A stretch of DNA of 64,000 nt, taken from assembly GCA_038503035.1 (NCBI GenBank), contig JAVSML010018907.1, positions 115,616-179,615 on the forward strand, written 5' to 3'. How positions within the stretch are numbered: the first letter of the stretch is position 1; every line of letters starts with the position of its first letter. Below the pieces are notes generated by a model that had not been told where the DNA came from, did no database searches, and saw only the letters and a program-made list of their open reading frames with translations. The stretch is from Crocodylus rhombifer (lineage: Eukaryota; Chordata; Crocodylia; Crocodylidae). Made by a program: the position numbers and the translations under genes. Below, piece after piece: positions 20,870-32,346 of the stretch.

Positions 20870-23160
20870 GTAAGTTCCTAGCCAGAATGCAGGACCTCCA
20901 TCTAACCCAGGAGGTGAACAGCTCCTCCAGGGGAGACGCCTTGTTGGACCTGGTGGTGGCCATAGGTGACAACCTGGTGAGGGGGCTGTGGGTGTTCAAC
21001 CACCGGGGCGACAGCAATCATCGCCTGCTGGAATTCACCATCCAGCGCAAGGTGGCAAAGACTTGCAGCAAGGCAGCAGCCCTGGACTTCAGGAGGGTGG
21101 ACTTCGATGAGCTAAAGAGAATAGTCGGGGAGGCACTGAGGTCCCGGAGGGGAAGGGAGGGGAGCCGGGTGTCCAAGGAGAGTGGTCACTTCTTAAGGAG
21201 ATGATCCTCCAAGCCCAGAGGGAGGTAATCCCAACAAGGATCAAAGGAAGCAGGAAGGCACATAAGCCCCCATGGCTCACCAAAAGCATCTGGGAGTGTC
21301 TCCTAGCAAAAAGGGAGGCGTACACCCAATGGAGGGGAGGGGCCATCACCAGGGAGGACTATACTGCAGTTGCTTGGGGATGTAGGGGGGCAGTCAGGAA
21401 GGCCAAGGTGGAGATGGGACTGGGACTAGCTTCCTGGATCAAGGACAACAAGAAGTCCTTTTTTAAATACAGAGGGGGCAAAAAGAAGGTACCGGGTAAC
21501 GTGGGGCCCCTGCAAGACACGCTAGGAAATTTGGTCCTCACACCAGATGACAAAGCCAACATGTTTAATGATTTCTTTGCCTCTGTTTTCTGAGCAGGGA
21601 CCGGAACAGTAACCCCACGGCTGGGCCTCCCTCAGGCCCCAGGGGAGGCGCACCTAGGCCAACGGTTAGTGAGGATCTAGTTAGGGAACTTCTGGAAGGA
21701 CTGGATGTATTCAAATCAGCTGGTCTGGATGATCTCCGCCCTAGAATACTGAGGGAATTGGCTGAGGTCATTGCAGGACCCCTGGCACGGCTTTATGAGC
21801 ACTCGTGGAGCTCTGGTGTGGGGCCAGAGGACTGGAAGAGGGCCAATGTGGTTCCCATCTTTAAAAAGGGGAGGAAGGAGGACCCAGGAACTATAGACCA
21901 GTTAGTCTTACCTCAGTCCTGGATAAGCTTTTTGAGCGTTATCCTGGCGCATGTCTGTGAGGGGTCAGCAGGGAGGATTATGCTTAGGGGCAACCAACAC
22001 GGGTTCATCAGTGGCAGGTCCTGTCAGACCAACCTGGTGGCCTTCTACGACCAGGTCACCAAATCTTTAGATGCAGGGGTAGCAGTGGACATCGTCTTCC
22101 TGGACTTTCGGAAGGCCTTTGACACTGTCTCTCACCCCGTTCTCATTACGAAACTGGGGGGTTGTGGTATCGACACCCACACAGTCAATTGGGTCGCCAA
22201 CTGGCTGGAGGGCTGCACCCAGAGAGTGGTGGTAGACGGGTCATTGTCGACCTGGAGGGATGTGGGCAGTGGGGTCCCCCAGGGCTCGGTCCTCATGCCC
22301 GCACTGTTCAACATCTTCATCAGTGACTTGGACGAGGGGGTAAAAAGCACCTGTTCAAATTCGCTGATGACACTAAGATGTGGGGGGATGTGGGCACGCT
22401 AGAAGGGAGGAATAGGCTGCAATCGGACCTGGACAGGTTACCGGGGTGGGTGGATGAGAATAGGATGGGATTCAACACTGACAAGTGTAAGGTGATGCAC
22501 CTGGGGAGGAAGAACCAGCACCGTACCTACAGGCTGGGGAACTCCCTTCTCGTCAGGGCAGAGGCAGAAAAGGATCTTGGGGTCATCATTGACTCCAAGA
22601 TGAACATGGGCCGGCAGCGTGGGGACGCGGTCAGGAAGGCCAACCGCACCTTGTCCTGCATCTGCAGATGCATCTCGAGCAGGTCCAGGGAGGTGATCCT
22701 CCCCCTCTATGCGGCACTGGTCAAGCCGCAGCTGGAGTACAGCATCCAGTTCCGGGCACCGCACTGCAGGAGGGATGTGGACAGCATGGAGAGGGTCCAG
22801 AGGAGGCCACTCGCATGATTGAGGGCAGCAGGGCAGGCCCTACGAGAAGAGGCTACGGGACCTGAACCTGTTCAGCCTCCACAAGAGAAGGCTGAGGGGG
22901 GATCTTGTGGCCTGTTACAAACTAGTCAGGGGGGATCAGCAGGCACTGGCGGGTCCCTGTTCCCCCGAGCACCGCCAGGAGTGACCAGGAATAGCGGTCA
23001 CAAGCTGGCAGAGGGCAGGTTTAGGTTAGATATCAGGAGGCGCGACTTCACGGTCAGGGCGGCTAGGGTCTGGAACCAGCTTCCAAGAGAAGTGGTGCAG
23101 GCTCCTACCCTGGGGGTGTTTAAGAGGAGGGTAGATGAACACCTTGCTGGGGTCGTTTGA
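20870..23160 (+). pseudogene. CR1 copy D ORF2, frameshifted
   Basis: The order is the end of the endonuclease with RGDSNHRLLEF near 20,995-21,035, the linker PPWLTKSIWECLLAKREAY, the RT blocks VVPIFKKGRKEDPG, GNQHGFISGRS, LDFRKAFDTVSHP, GVPQGSVLMPALFN and KFADDTKMWGD, the C-terminal RDLGV-type block (KDLGVIIDSKMNMG), and the final NSGHKLAEGRFRLDIRRRDF ending LAGVV and a stop at 23,158-23,160. Frame changes are needed near 21,195, 21,890, 22,350 and 22,805-22,860, and a stop lies at 21,591. The endonuclease SDH motif reads SNH, a change of the usual Asp. Confidence 0.88.
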
Positions 23161-23248
23161 CCCCAGTACTCTTTCCTCCCATGGCAGGGGGTCGGACTCG
23201 ATGATCTGCTCAGGTCCCTTCCGACCCTAGAAACTATGAAACTATGAC
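20870..23248 (+). mobile_element. CR1 copy D, 2.4 kb, endonuclease end to 3' end
   Basis: It begins inside the endonuclease (KFLARMQDLHLTQEV, RGDALLDLVVA) and runs through the linker, the whole RT and the C-terminal domain. It ends in the 3' UTR GGGGGTCGGACTCGATGATC and the terminal repeat GAAACTATGAAACTATGA at 23,230-23,247. It is the same general subfamily as copies B and E. It is 5'-truncated and uninterrupted by other elements. I could not identify a target duplication by eye. Confidence 0.92.
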
Positions 23249-23602
23249 TGCTCAGTGAACAGCTGAACAATGTCCAAGTCCTTTATTTTTCTGGGCCAGA
23301 AATGGGCCTGAATCAGCTACATGGCTCTAAAGCCCCCCACTCTTCCAGAAGGTTTAGCTCCAAACCTGAGCTTGGCATCCAACCCCCATCTTTATTTTCT
23401 TTCCCCCAGTGTTGCCTGGCAGTCTTGCAGATGACACAGCTAAGTCAGGCTCCACACACTGGGGAAGTTTTGCAAAGCACGCATCCACACAACATACCTA
23501 CTGAGACGCCGCTTATTTTATGGCATGCTGTCTGGAGGCACTGGGCCTGCCGCTAAGGAACAGCCATAATGCTGTGCTGTGTGCACTAGTTGTGTTGCAG
23601 AG
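23249..23602. other. Unassigned spacer
   Basis: I see nothing recognisable between copy D and the inverted repeat. Confidence 0.4.
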
Positions 23603-23788
23603 CTAAATCCCACACTCACTAAAACCAAACAAAGAATTTATTTCAAAATCTCACAAGGCATCAATTTACTTTACACAGTAAGTGCCTTTATAATTGGAGC
23701 TTTTAATTACAGCAGACCAGAAAAGCATCAGGAGTTTTATCAAAGAACTATTAACTATTTAACAGTGCTTGAGTTATTATTGTTTTTT
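23603..23788 (+). repeat. Left arm of a 186-bp inverted repeat
   Basis: It starts CTAAATCCCACACTCAC and ends at TTATTATTGTTTTTT. The reverse complement of 24,574-24,759 matches it along the whole length, and I count four substitutions (about 98% identity). The arm has no recognisable coding content. It could be two opposite insertions of one unknown repeat, the long terminal inverted repeats of a foldback-type element, or an inverted local duplication. Confidence 0.9.
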
Positions 23789-23885
23789 TTTTAACAGAAC
23801 CAAGATGAATGTGCACAATTCAGAAGTCAAATAATTTCAAGCTGCAACGTGCCAGAAGCCTGAAGAGCCAACGCAACATTAAAAC

Positions 23886-24373
23886 GAGGGGTGCACCAAT
23901 ATCTTGGCCAATACTAACTGTTGATTATTAAATAGCCATATTGGCCGATACCAATATGATAACCAATATTAACTGTGGGGTGGGTCACGCTGGGATGGAC
24001 TGGGGCAGGCCGGCTCCCCCCACCCCAGTCACGTCTGTGGCATTTGGCGCATTCCCTGGTGCCCGCCCCGGGCGCAGCCTGCAGCCAGTGATGCACCGCG
24101 CCAGCGCCCAGGACGCTGTGCTGGCTCCGCTCCAGCCCAGCTCACCGGTGAGGGGGTGGCGGGGTGTGCGGGGTCGCCCCGGGTCACAGGAGGGAACCCA
24201 GGCATCCGGGGGCCCGAGCGCTGCAGGCAAGAAGGAACCCAGGCGTCCAGAAGGCATAGTTATCAGAAAGCATTATCCGCTACAACGGCCAAAAAAAGCC
24301 GATAACTGATAACAGAGATTTCCCTTTTATCGGTGCCGATCTGACAGGCAACCGATACATCGGTGCACCTCTA
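23886..24373. mobile_element. Non-autonomous hAT MITE 3 (488 bp) in the inverted-repeat spacer
   Basis: The left end GAGGGGTGCACCAAT and the reverse complement of the right end TAGAGGTGCACCGAT match at 12 of 15 positions. The element is flanked by a perfect 8-bp duplication ATTAAAAC at 23,878-23,885 and 24,374-24,381. Internally, GCCGATAC-type motifs occur near both ends. The centre (about 23,980-24,250) is GC-rich and unrelated to the AT-rich ends. There is no transposase frame. Confidence 0.88.
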
Positions 24374-24573
24374 ATTAAAACAGCATCTTAGGTATTAAAA
24401 GCTTGAAAAGGACACTGCCTTCAGCCACCCGGTGTCGTTAATCGAGCCAGTCCTGGTCACCGAGTTTGTCTCCATAACCGCTCAGAACTAAGTTCAAGCC
24501 TCGTTAGCAGCCCACTTGACTGAAAAGCAGGAAGAACCAGGGACCTTCTCCAAACGACCACTGCTGCTCAGTG

Positions 24574-24759
24574 AAAAAACAATAATAACTCAAGCACCGT
24601 TAAATAGTTAATAGTTCTTTGATAAAACTCCTGATGCTTTTCTGGTCTGCTGTAATTAAAAACTCCAATTATAAAGGCACTTACTGTGTAAAGTAAATTG
24701 ATGCCTTGTGAGATTTTGAAATAAATACTTTGTTTGGTTTTTGTGAGTGTGGGATTTAG
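24574..24759 (-). repeat. Right arm of the 186-bp inverted repeat
   Basis: This is the inverse copy of 23,603-23,788, ending GTGTGGGATTTAG. The two arms are separated by 785 bp that include hAT MITE 3. The homology stops sharply at both outer and inner edges. Confidence 0.9.
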
Positions 24760-25359
24760 GTCTGTGAAAGTGAGGCTGCTCAGCCAGGCCCACATCAAGC
24801 ATCCTCTTCCCACGAAGGTTTCTCACGTAGGAGCCCAGCATCTTACAGTAATGCCGTACAGCAAAGGCTCGCTCCTCCCGCCCCAACGTGCCAGCTCTCC
24901 TTGGGATTGCCGCATCAATAAGGCCTGCGGAGCCCGGGCCCCGGGAGCAGAAACAAAGATGCCTAACTTCAGTTAATTGGCAGTACAGGTAACTCCACGC
25001 TAATGTTATTAGCTGTTAAGTCTGTTATGCTTCTGCAAAACTGCTGCTGGGTTTTCATGCGTCTCACAGTTTTTCTGTAAATCATTCAGAGACATTTGGT
25101 TATGTGAAAGGCTCCATAGATCTCCAAATTGTTACTGCAGCCTCTGCTGTTACAACTGCACCCTGCAGGCACCGGCTCACAGTTGTTATTTTCATTAATA
25201 TCGTCTTCTCTATTCTACCAAAAAATAAAAACACACAGAACTGCGACTGCTAGAGGATGTCCAACATGAGCTGTTTAGCTGTTTGTCTTAACCAGGGCTG
25301 CCCTCACCATAACCTTCATTCACAATACCGTATTCAGCACCAGGAGGAAGGGCGTTTTT
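24760..25359. other. Unassigned sequence
   Basis: I see no recognisable gene or repeat. Confidence 0.4.
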
Positions 25360-26719
25360 GTACCTGAACAGCTCTCCAAAGGACTGGAAAAGGGCCAATG
25401 TGGTTCCCATTTTCAAGAAGGGGAGGAAGGAGGACCCGGGTAACTATAGGCCACTCAGTCTCACCTCCATCCTTGGCAAAATCTTTGAAAAAATCATCAA
25501 GGCTCACATTTGTGAGAGCCCGGCAGGACAAATTATGCTGAGGGGAAACCAGCACGGGTTCGTGGCAGGTAGATCGTGCCTGACCAATCTAGTCTCTTTT
25601 TATGACCAGGTCACAAAACGCCTCGACGCAGGAGGAGGGGTGGATGTCGTATACTTGCACTTCAGGAAGGCCTTTGATACGGTATCCCACCCCATACTGG
25701 TGAACAAGTTAAGGGGCTGTGACTTGGATGACTGCACAGTCCGGTGGGTGGAGAATTGGCTGGAGGGTCGCACCCAGAGAGTCGTGGTGGATGGGTCGGT
25801 TTCGACCTGGAGGGGTGTGGGCAGTGGGGTCCCGCAGGGCTCGGTGCTTGGACCGATACTCTTTAATGTCTTCATCAGCGACTTGGACGAGGGGGTGAAA
25901 TGTACTCTGTCCAAGTTTGCAGATGACACTAAGCTATGGGGCGAAGTGGACACGCCGAAGGGCAGGGAGCAGCTGCAAGCAGACCTGGACAGGTTAGACA
26001 AGTGGGCAGAAAACAACAGAATGCAGTTCAACAAGGAGAAATGCAAAGTGCTGCATCTAGGGAGGAAAAATGTCCAGCACACCTACAGCCTAGGAAATGA
26101 CCTGCTGGGTGGCACGGAGGTGGAAAGGGATCTTGGAGTCCTAGTGGACTCCAAGATGAACATGAGTCGGCAGTGTGACGAAACCATCAGAAAAGCCAAT
26201 GGCACTTTATCGTGCATCAACAGATGCATGACAAATAGGTCCAAGGAGGTGATACTTCCCCTCTATCGGGCGCTGGTCAGACCGCAGCTGGAGTACTGCG
26301 CGCAATTCTGGGCGCCGCACTTCACGAAGGATGCGGATAATCTGGAGAGGGTCCAGAGAAGGGCCACTCGTATGGTTAAGGGCTTGCAGGCCAAGCCCTA
26401 CGAGGAGAGACTAGAGAAACTGGACCTTTTCAGCCTCCGCAAGAGAAGGTTGAGAGGCGACCTGGTGGCTGCCTATAAGTTCATCAGGGGGGCACAGAAG
26501 GGAATTGGTGAGTATTTATTCACCAAGGCCCCCCCGGGGGTTACAAGAAATAATGGCCACAAGCTAGAGGAGAGCAGATTTACATTGGATATTAGGAGGA
26601 ACTTCTTCACAGTTCGAGTGGCCAAGGTCTGGAACGGGCTCCCAAGGGAGGTGGTGCTCTCCCCTACCCTGGGGGTCTTCAAGCGAAGGCTGGATGAGTA
26701 TCTAGCTGGGGTAATGTAG
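25358..26719 (+). CDS. Intact CR1 reverse-transcriptase frame (partial ORF2)
   Basis: This is an uninterrupted 453-codon frame. The apparent first codon (TTG at 25,358) is only the edge of the frame, since the natural ORF2 start is lost by 5' truncation. RT blocks in order are PKDWKRANVVPIFKKG (residues 6-21), YRPLSLTSILGKIFEK, GNQHGFVAGRSCLTNLVSFY, FRKAFDTVSHP, GVPQGSVLGPILFN, and KFADDTKLWGE with the catalytic Asp pair (about residue 188). The CR1 C-terminal domain follows, with RDLGVLVDSKMNMSRQC and LFSLRKRRLRGDLVAAYKF, and the frame ends LAGVM, stop. The endonuclease is absent, so the copy cannot move by itself. It contrasts with copy D of a similar subfamily, which needs several frame changes. 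Confidence 0.9.
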   Translation: MYLNSSPKDWKRANVVPIFKKGRKEDPGNYRPLSLTSILGKIFEKIIKAHICESPAGQIMLRGNQHGFVAGRSCLTNLVSFYDQVTKRLDAGGGVDVVYLHFRKAFDTVSHPILVNKLRGCDLDDCTVRWVENWLEGRTQRVVVDGSVSTWRGVGSGVPQGSVLGPILFNVFISDLDEGVKCTLSKFADDTKLWGEVDTPKGREQLQADLDRLDKWAENNRMQFNKEKCKVLHLGRKNVQHTYSLGNDLLGGTEVERDLGVLVDSKMNMSRQCDETIRKANGTLSCINRCMTNRSKEVILPLYRALVRPQLEYCAQFWAPHFTKDADNLERVQRRATRMVKGLQAKPYEERLEKLDLFSLRKRRLRGDLVAAYKFIRGAQKGIGEYLFTKAPPGVTRNNGHKLEESRFTLDIRRNFFTVRVAKVWNGLPREVVLSPTLGVFKRRLDEYLAGVM

Positions 26720-26808
26720 GCCCAGCACTCTTTCCTGCTTATGCAGGGGGTCGGACTCGATGATCTATTGAGGTCCCTTCCGACCCTAGCATCTATGAAT
26801 CTATGAAT
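25360..26808 (+). mobile_element. CR1 copy E, young, 5'-truncated
   Basis: It starts inside the RT at about the DWKRANVVP text and continues without frame damage to the stop of the protein. It ends in the 3' UTR GGGGGTCGGACTCGATGATC and the terminal repeat CATCTATGAATCTATGAATC at 26,789-26,808. No convincing target duplication is visible by eye. Lack of coding damage implies a recent insertion from an active source. Confidence 0.95.
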
Positions 26809-29800
26809 CATAATGTTGGTCCAATAAAAGATATCATCAAGAAAATCCTGCCTCTTGCCTTTTTCCTGGGCTGTCAGACCAACAGCGCGAAGGCACCGCT
26901 GGGACAAACGTTTGCAGCAAACTTCACCTGTCTTTACCTAGGCAAGTACCCGGCTGTTGTTTTTTATGGATGGATCTGAAACCTTAGGACTCTGTCTGTG
27001 AAAGGAGGACCAGCTCGTCCTTGCCAATGTTTATGCTGGAGAACGCAGGGAAGACTTCACATTTAACGACGATTACTGTACGGGCTCCAGCAGCCGTCCT
27101 CCGCCCATACAGGAGCCACGCGAGGTGGCTGCCACCCAGCTCCTCGTCTGGCGAGGCTTCAGTGGACTTCAGCAGCATCTTCCTGAAGCAAGGGCAGACC
27201 TTGAAAGTGTTTCATGGGCAAAGCTGTTCTAGTGCCACACTCATGACGTGTGACGTGTACTCGAGAGAGACACAAATCCAGCTATTTCTCAGAGATGTCA
27301 TTTGCATTCAAACCTGTAAATCTGAAACCCGGCCCACACTGCCAGTTCTAAGCTGCTAATTTAGTTTCATTTCATTTTAAATTACAAGGAGCTATTGTAT
27401 GCTGCACGGTCTTTTCTTCCCCCCAAACGCACTTACTCATTCTTCGGTAGTTCTCAATTTATTGCAAGTCCTCCCCCCAGGCAATAAAATATCCTTTTAA
27501 CCTCACCACGCTGCAAATCCCAGACAAAGAGCTGAGAAAGATTTCAGATACACCCTAAAAAATATCGATTCCATTGTCTTTGCTGCTTTGTACCGTGATG
27601 GGGAGAAGGGAGAAAGTCCTCAAGTGGACAATCTTGCGACTCCAGAAGGGGCTGGAGAGCTCAGCTCAGTGTGGGCCTGCGTCGTGCTGATTACAGAGCT
27701 CACATTTCTGACCTTTCAGAAGAAAAAAAAAGCCCTCGAGCTCTTTTCAGATTTGCCATTTGCTTGCTTGATTAGACGCTTGATTCGTGTTTCCCTTAAC
27801 TGTCGAGGAGATTGGGGGGCGGGGGGCGAGAGTCCTGCAGTTACGAAAATGACCCCGATGTTCGTGCAGCAGAAACGGAGCCAAGTCAGGCAGACGCCCC
27901 CTCCTTGGCCGAGCGATAGGTTCGACGGGATTGCTGGTGGCTTGCTAAGGATTTGGTTTCGGTCCTGGAAACTGATGCCAACTTTTCCTTAAAAAAGCTT
28001 TGAGCCGAGGCACCCCATGAGCTCTGGAGCACAGCGAAGCCAACCCCATCCCGGTGCGAATGCACCCACCCCACTGAAACCCCATCAAGATGCATTTGGT
28101 TGCATCTGGAAACAGGGGGAGTCTTCCCTCTTTTGGCTTCTAGCTGGGCACAGGGAAGCCAACGGAGGGATTCGCTGCAAGTCTGGCAGGAGAGGGAGCA
28201 ACCGTAGTCACGCAACCTGCCCCGGCAGACAGCAGCCATCACGGCTCCCCGGCCACCGCGTGCAAACCTCCACGTGCTCCTGGTGGCGTCCCCGGAGCAG
28301 GACGTCCCGCCTGGGAAGGCACCAGCTACTGAAGGGACCTCAGCACCCGGCAAAGGGCAGGATGTGCGAATGGCACTCTCCCCGGCCAGAAGCTGTGGGC
28401 AGACCTCTCTCCCCGAGTGCAAGGAGGGGTGTCGCAGGAAAGAGTCAGGATGGGAATAAAATGCCAAAAATCCACAAAATGCTCGCACCCTGGCGTTTCA
28501 GCCCTACCCCTCAGGGCTATTAGCTGAATCAGGATCCTCTCTGGACGGATGCATACAGCTCTCTCTGCAGAATATTAGTAGTGCTACCCGGGCACTGCCA
28601 CTGCACCACAAATACAGCTGAAAATAAAATAAAAATCATAGACTCTGTGCTCCAGCTTTACAAACTCTGACCTCACTTTGCTTCCCCTGAACCACGGACA
28701 CGTCCTTTCCTTCAAGGAAGTGTTCATATCAGCCCTGATACGGCAACGCAATTTCGACCGGTTGCTATCTCTCTGATCCACCGCTCGCTGTCTACCACTC
28801 AGCCAGAGTTCCTGGAGTTTAGAAAAGGAAATAGAGGCTCAGGACTGTCTGAAACTCAATTTTATACCCATGGGAAAACACATCTATCTAGACAGTCTTG
28901 TGAAACATCACCCAGACTTCATAACGATGCGATGGCAGGATGGACCGGCATCCCAACGAGCTCATTTGTGCAATGACTACCTGACTTCCTCACAAAAACA
29001 CATCCTTCTCAGTGCCTCCCTGTGCACTCGCCTGCCATAGTACATAACGGGACGTAACAAGTCATAAAAGGCAAAGGGAAACCCTGACAATTCCCAAGAC
29101 CCAGCTCCGCGGGCTTCAAGTGACACGGGGCAGTGATGCCAGCGCACCGATCCCTTCTTCGTCCCGTCTGCTCCCCGGGCGCCGCGCGGCCTGGCCCCGT
29201 GACCTGTCCCCTCTACCGCAGACTGCTTATACCCGCATCGGCCCTCCTGCACAGAGCACCCCTCTTAGGCAAACTTAACAATTAAGGCTTCCAATTACTG
29301 CTCACGTTTGCATGGAGAGTAGGGCACCAATTGAGGCTGTGGGATGGAGAGGGGCAGCGGTAGCCTGGAAAACAGAGAAGGCAGCAGTGCAAGGGGGGTG
29401 CTCCTGCTCCTCTTCCTGCTCCTAGCAGGGCAAAAAAGGGAGAAGCAGGGAAAGCCCTGGAAGACGAGCTATTCCTTCGCCCTGTGCTGCTGGCTGCACG
29501 GCGCTGAAGAGCTCTCGAGCCTGGCGCTGCGCTGGCTCAGCTCACCTTAGGCAGAAAGCTGGCAGCACTCCAGCGAAGCCAGGGGAGCTACAGCCAGTAA
29601 AATTAATTTACCGGCAATTAATTAACCTCTCGGTGCCAGGGGACCCAGAAATAGGTTGCAGGGGCCGGACGGTGCTGTGGCAGTTGTGTGGCACGCAGGG
29701 CAGGTCGCCGAGGGGCGAGAAGCTGGCCAGACTGGCACACACCTCCCGAGCTCCACCCTGCCATGGCAGCACCGAGGGTCTCCGAGGGCCCGGAGGCGAA

Positions 29801-31429
29801 AGCATCCCTTTCAACAGAAGTGGCAGCGGTGGTCCCTGCCCGACAGCTTCCCGAGACACCCCGAGATGTCAAGCATCTTGCTGCAAACCCTTTAGGACCA
29901 GCTTGCACAGTTCACTGGGTAAGAGGAAGCTTTTTCCCCACCGGAGCCTGTGCCAGGCTAGCAAACCTGCACAACCATGGGTCACGGGGCTGCAAGTCCC
30001 CCGGCGTGGCCCGGGTACCTGTGCATCACACCAGGCCCCGTGCTCCCTGGTCACACCATCGTGCTCGCCCTTTTCCTTCACAACCAGAGATGCCGGGCAG
30101 GCGCGTGCAAGAGGGTGAGCCCAGCAGAAGCAGGAGCGGACAAGGACTCGCTGGAGTGGGAAGATTAGAGGGATGTTTCTGGGAAACCCCTTCTCCTGCA
30201 TGGGGGTGCTCACTGGACTATCGGGGCAGACAGCGGTTCGCTTGTCTAGCAAGGTTGGGAACTGCTACCGTGCGGCATCTTTCAGGACAAGGGCATCTCG
30301 GCCAGGAGCCGGGAAGGGTCCTGCAACCCCCACCACCTCCGGGGAGCTGAAGGAGAGGAGCGCAGCCCACAAACCGTGCGGCGCTCGTCCCCGAAGCAGA
30401 GACGACAAAGCGGCTGGCCTTCGCTGGCTGGCGTTGCTGTAACGGGGCTGTGCCAGACCAGCAACACGTTCAGGAAAAGCCCACGCAGAGGGTTAAAGTC
30501 TGACCACCACCTGCTCCTCGCAGCATGCTCGTTAGCGTTAATCAGCCCGTTGTCCTGCTCCAACCAAGCTGGTCAAACACAACGCTAAGGCATGCAAATA
30601 AAAAGGCCTCCAGCTTTGGCCCGTCACCAAATTATTCCCAACCCTTTGAAGCCAGCAGGTACTATTACCACATACTTATAACCGCTACTAGCATCCTTAT
30701 TTTTATCATCACACTTTGCTTGTGTTGATACTGCACTACGTGTGTCGCTGGCAAGCCGTACAGAAGCGAGTCCGACCTGATCGAAACGATGATACATTTA
30801 TATTCTGGAGCAGTTGCTCTGACTGCACAAAAGCACCTCAGTCATCCTCCCTCTGCCCACCTCCGCCCCGGCTTCGGGAAGTGCCACGGCTTGATGAATC
30901 TCCTACAGCCTGAATTGGATTTGGGAACTGGACCTGGCAACCGAGATCTGCTGGTCTGCAACCAGCCTGCTGATGCCGTGAGACCACAGCTTCTTGGCAT
31001 GGGCAGAGGAGCGTGGGCAGGCACCTCCACCTCCTTGCCCTCGTTGCGGTGGGAGATTTCCATTAAACGCTGTACACATCATTTTTTCTGCTCTTCAGCT
31101 TTCCCTGTCAGCCTGTCTACTAATTCCCATCATTTTGATGACTGCATCAAGAACTTCAGAGGACGGAGAGAAAAGGGCTTAGATTTCTTTTCCCTTTGCC
31201 AAGATTATGTAACCAGCACGCCGTTGTCCCTACAGCACGGGAGCCAGCACAGACAGGCAGGACAAACTTCCCTTGTTCTCCTTTGACAGACTGTGCCTGG
31301 AGACGGCTCGACAGGCAGAATAAAGCTACTGAGTTTACTTTCTACTTCTGGCTTTCATTTTAACTCGAGTTGTTTGAAACCGTCCGCACCATGCGCAGAC
31401 CTGGCACCAAAAAGTCCGGTCCGGTTTTG
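26809..31429. other. Unassigned sequence
   Basis: I recognise no transposon. A 65-codon - strand frame at 27,178-26,984 and GC-rich frames around 29,600-30,450 have no family resemblance I can name, so I do not call them genes. Confidence 0.4.
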
Positions 31430-31915
31430 GTCCCCCACTACAGAAAGGATGTGGACAACTTGGAGAGTCCAGAGGAAGGCAGTGAAAATGGTTGTGGGGT
31501 TGGGGGACAGGACTGGTGAGGAGAGGAAGAGGGAAATGGGCTGCTTTAGTCTGCAGAAGAGAAGACCGAGGGGGATTGAATAGCAGCCTTCACCTCCTGC
31601 ACGGGGGCTGCAAAGAGGACGGAGCTGGGCTGGTCTCAGTGGGGGCAGACGACAGGACAAGGAGCAATGGGCTCAAGCTGCAGCAGGGGAAGTTGAGGTT
31701 GGATAGCAGGCAGAATTTTCTCGCGAGGAGGGTGGTAAAGCACTGGACCAGGGTCCCTAGCGAGGTGGTGCAGTCTCCATCCTTGGAGGTGTTTAAGACC
31801 CAAGTAGACAAAGCCTTGTCTGGGGTGATGGAGTTGGGGCTGGTCCTGCGTGGAGCAGGGGTTGCACTAGATGTGACCTCCCAAGGTCCCTTCCCACCTG
31901 AATTTTCTATGACTC
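31430..31915 (+). mobile_element. CR1 LINE, short 3' fragment
   Basis: It begins at the HYRKDVDNLE text (CACTACAGAAAGGATGTGGA) and continues with EDGAGLVSV, RTRSNGLKLQQGKLRLD and VVKHWTRVPSEVVQSPSLE. It ends in the 3' UTR AAGGTCCCTTCCCACCTGAA and a terminal TTTCTATGACTC near 31,915. It is the same subfamily as 2,255-3,125 and 50,550-52,255. Frames are broken early but the last 150 codons (about 31,500-31,830) are continuous. Confidence 0.9.
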
Positions 31916-32346
31916 AATGGATCTTACACTTGCTGGACAAGGGCAGAGCACAAAAAGTTCTCTGACTGCACGAGGCCACGTTCATCATGTGTCCTATGCA
32001 GCAGCCCATTGCTTGGAAAGCACTGCACAGCTCAGCCTCCAGGGATGACAAGCCTGGGCCAAAAGATGCATTTTGAAAAGTGTCTCCTGGCATCCCCTTG
32101 CATCCCACTGAGGAAACAACCCTGCACGGGCACAGTGTGGGACGGAGCCAGGGTCACGTCCCGGTGAGACTATCAGCAAGTCTGCTGCTTTTCAGGACAG
32201 AAATGTTTTCTTCTACTTGCCAGCCTCACAAATCCAGCCTGGGATCTCTGGCTCCTCGCCAGGACAGGTAATGATTCTGCACTTGGAAGTTAGTTAACCA
32301 TTACATTAGCGACACACAAGCTGCAAATGAGACCTCTCTTCGCCTC
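31916..32346. other. Unassigned sequence
   Basis: Nothing is recognised. Confidence 0.4.

Noticed and set aside
23579..23794. The same roughly 60-residue open frame encoded by both arms of the inverted repeat
   Set aside because: It only reflects the DNA duplication. The peptide has no known relatives that I recognise and no sign of translation.
26984..27178. A - strand frame of about 65 codons that looks protein-like
   Set aside because: There is no family resemblance I can name, and I did not find convincing splice sites or an upstream exon.
29600..30450. Several long overlapping frames on both strands
   Set aside because: The region is GC-rich, so stop codons are rare by chance. Translations are proline/arginine-rich with no domain.
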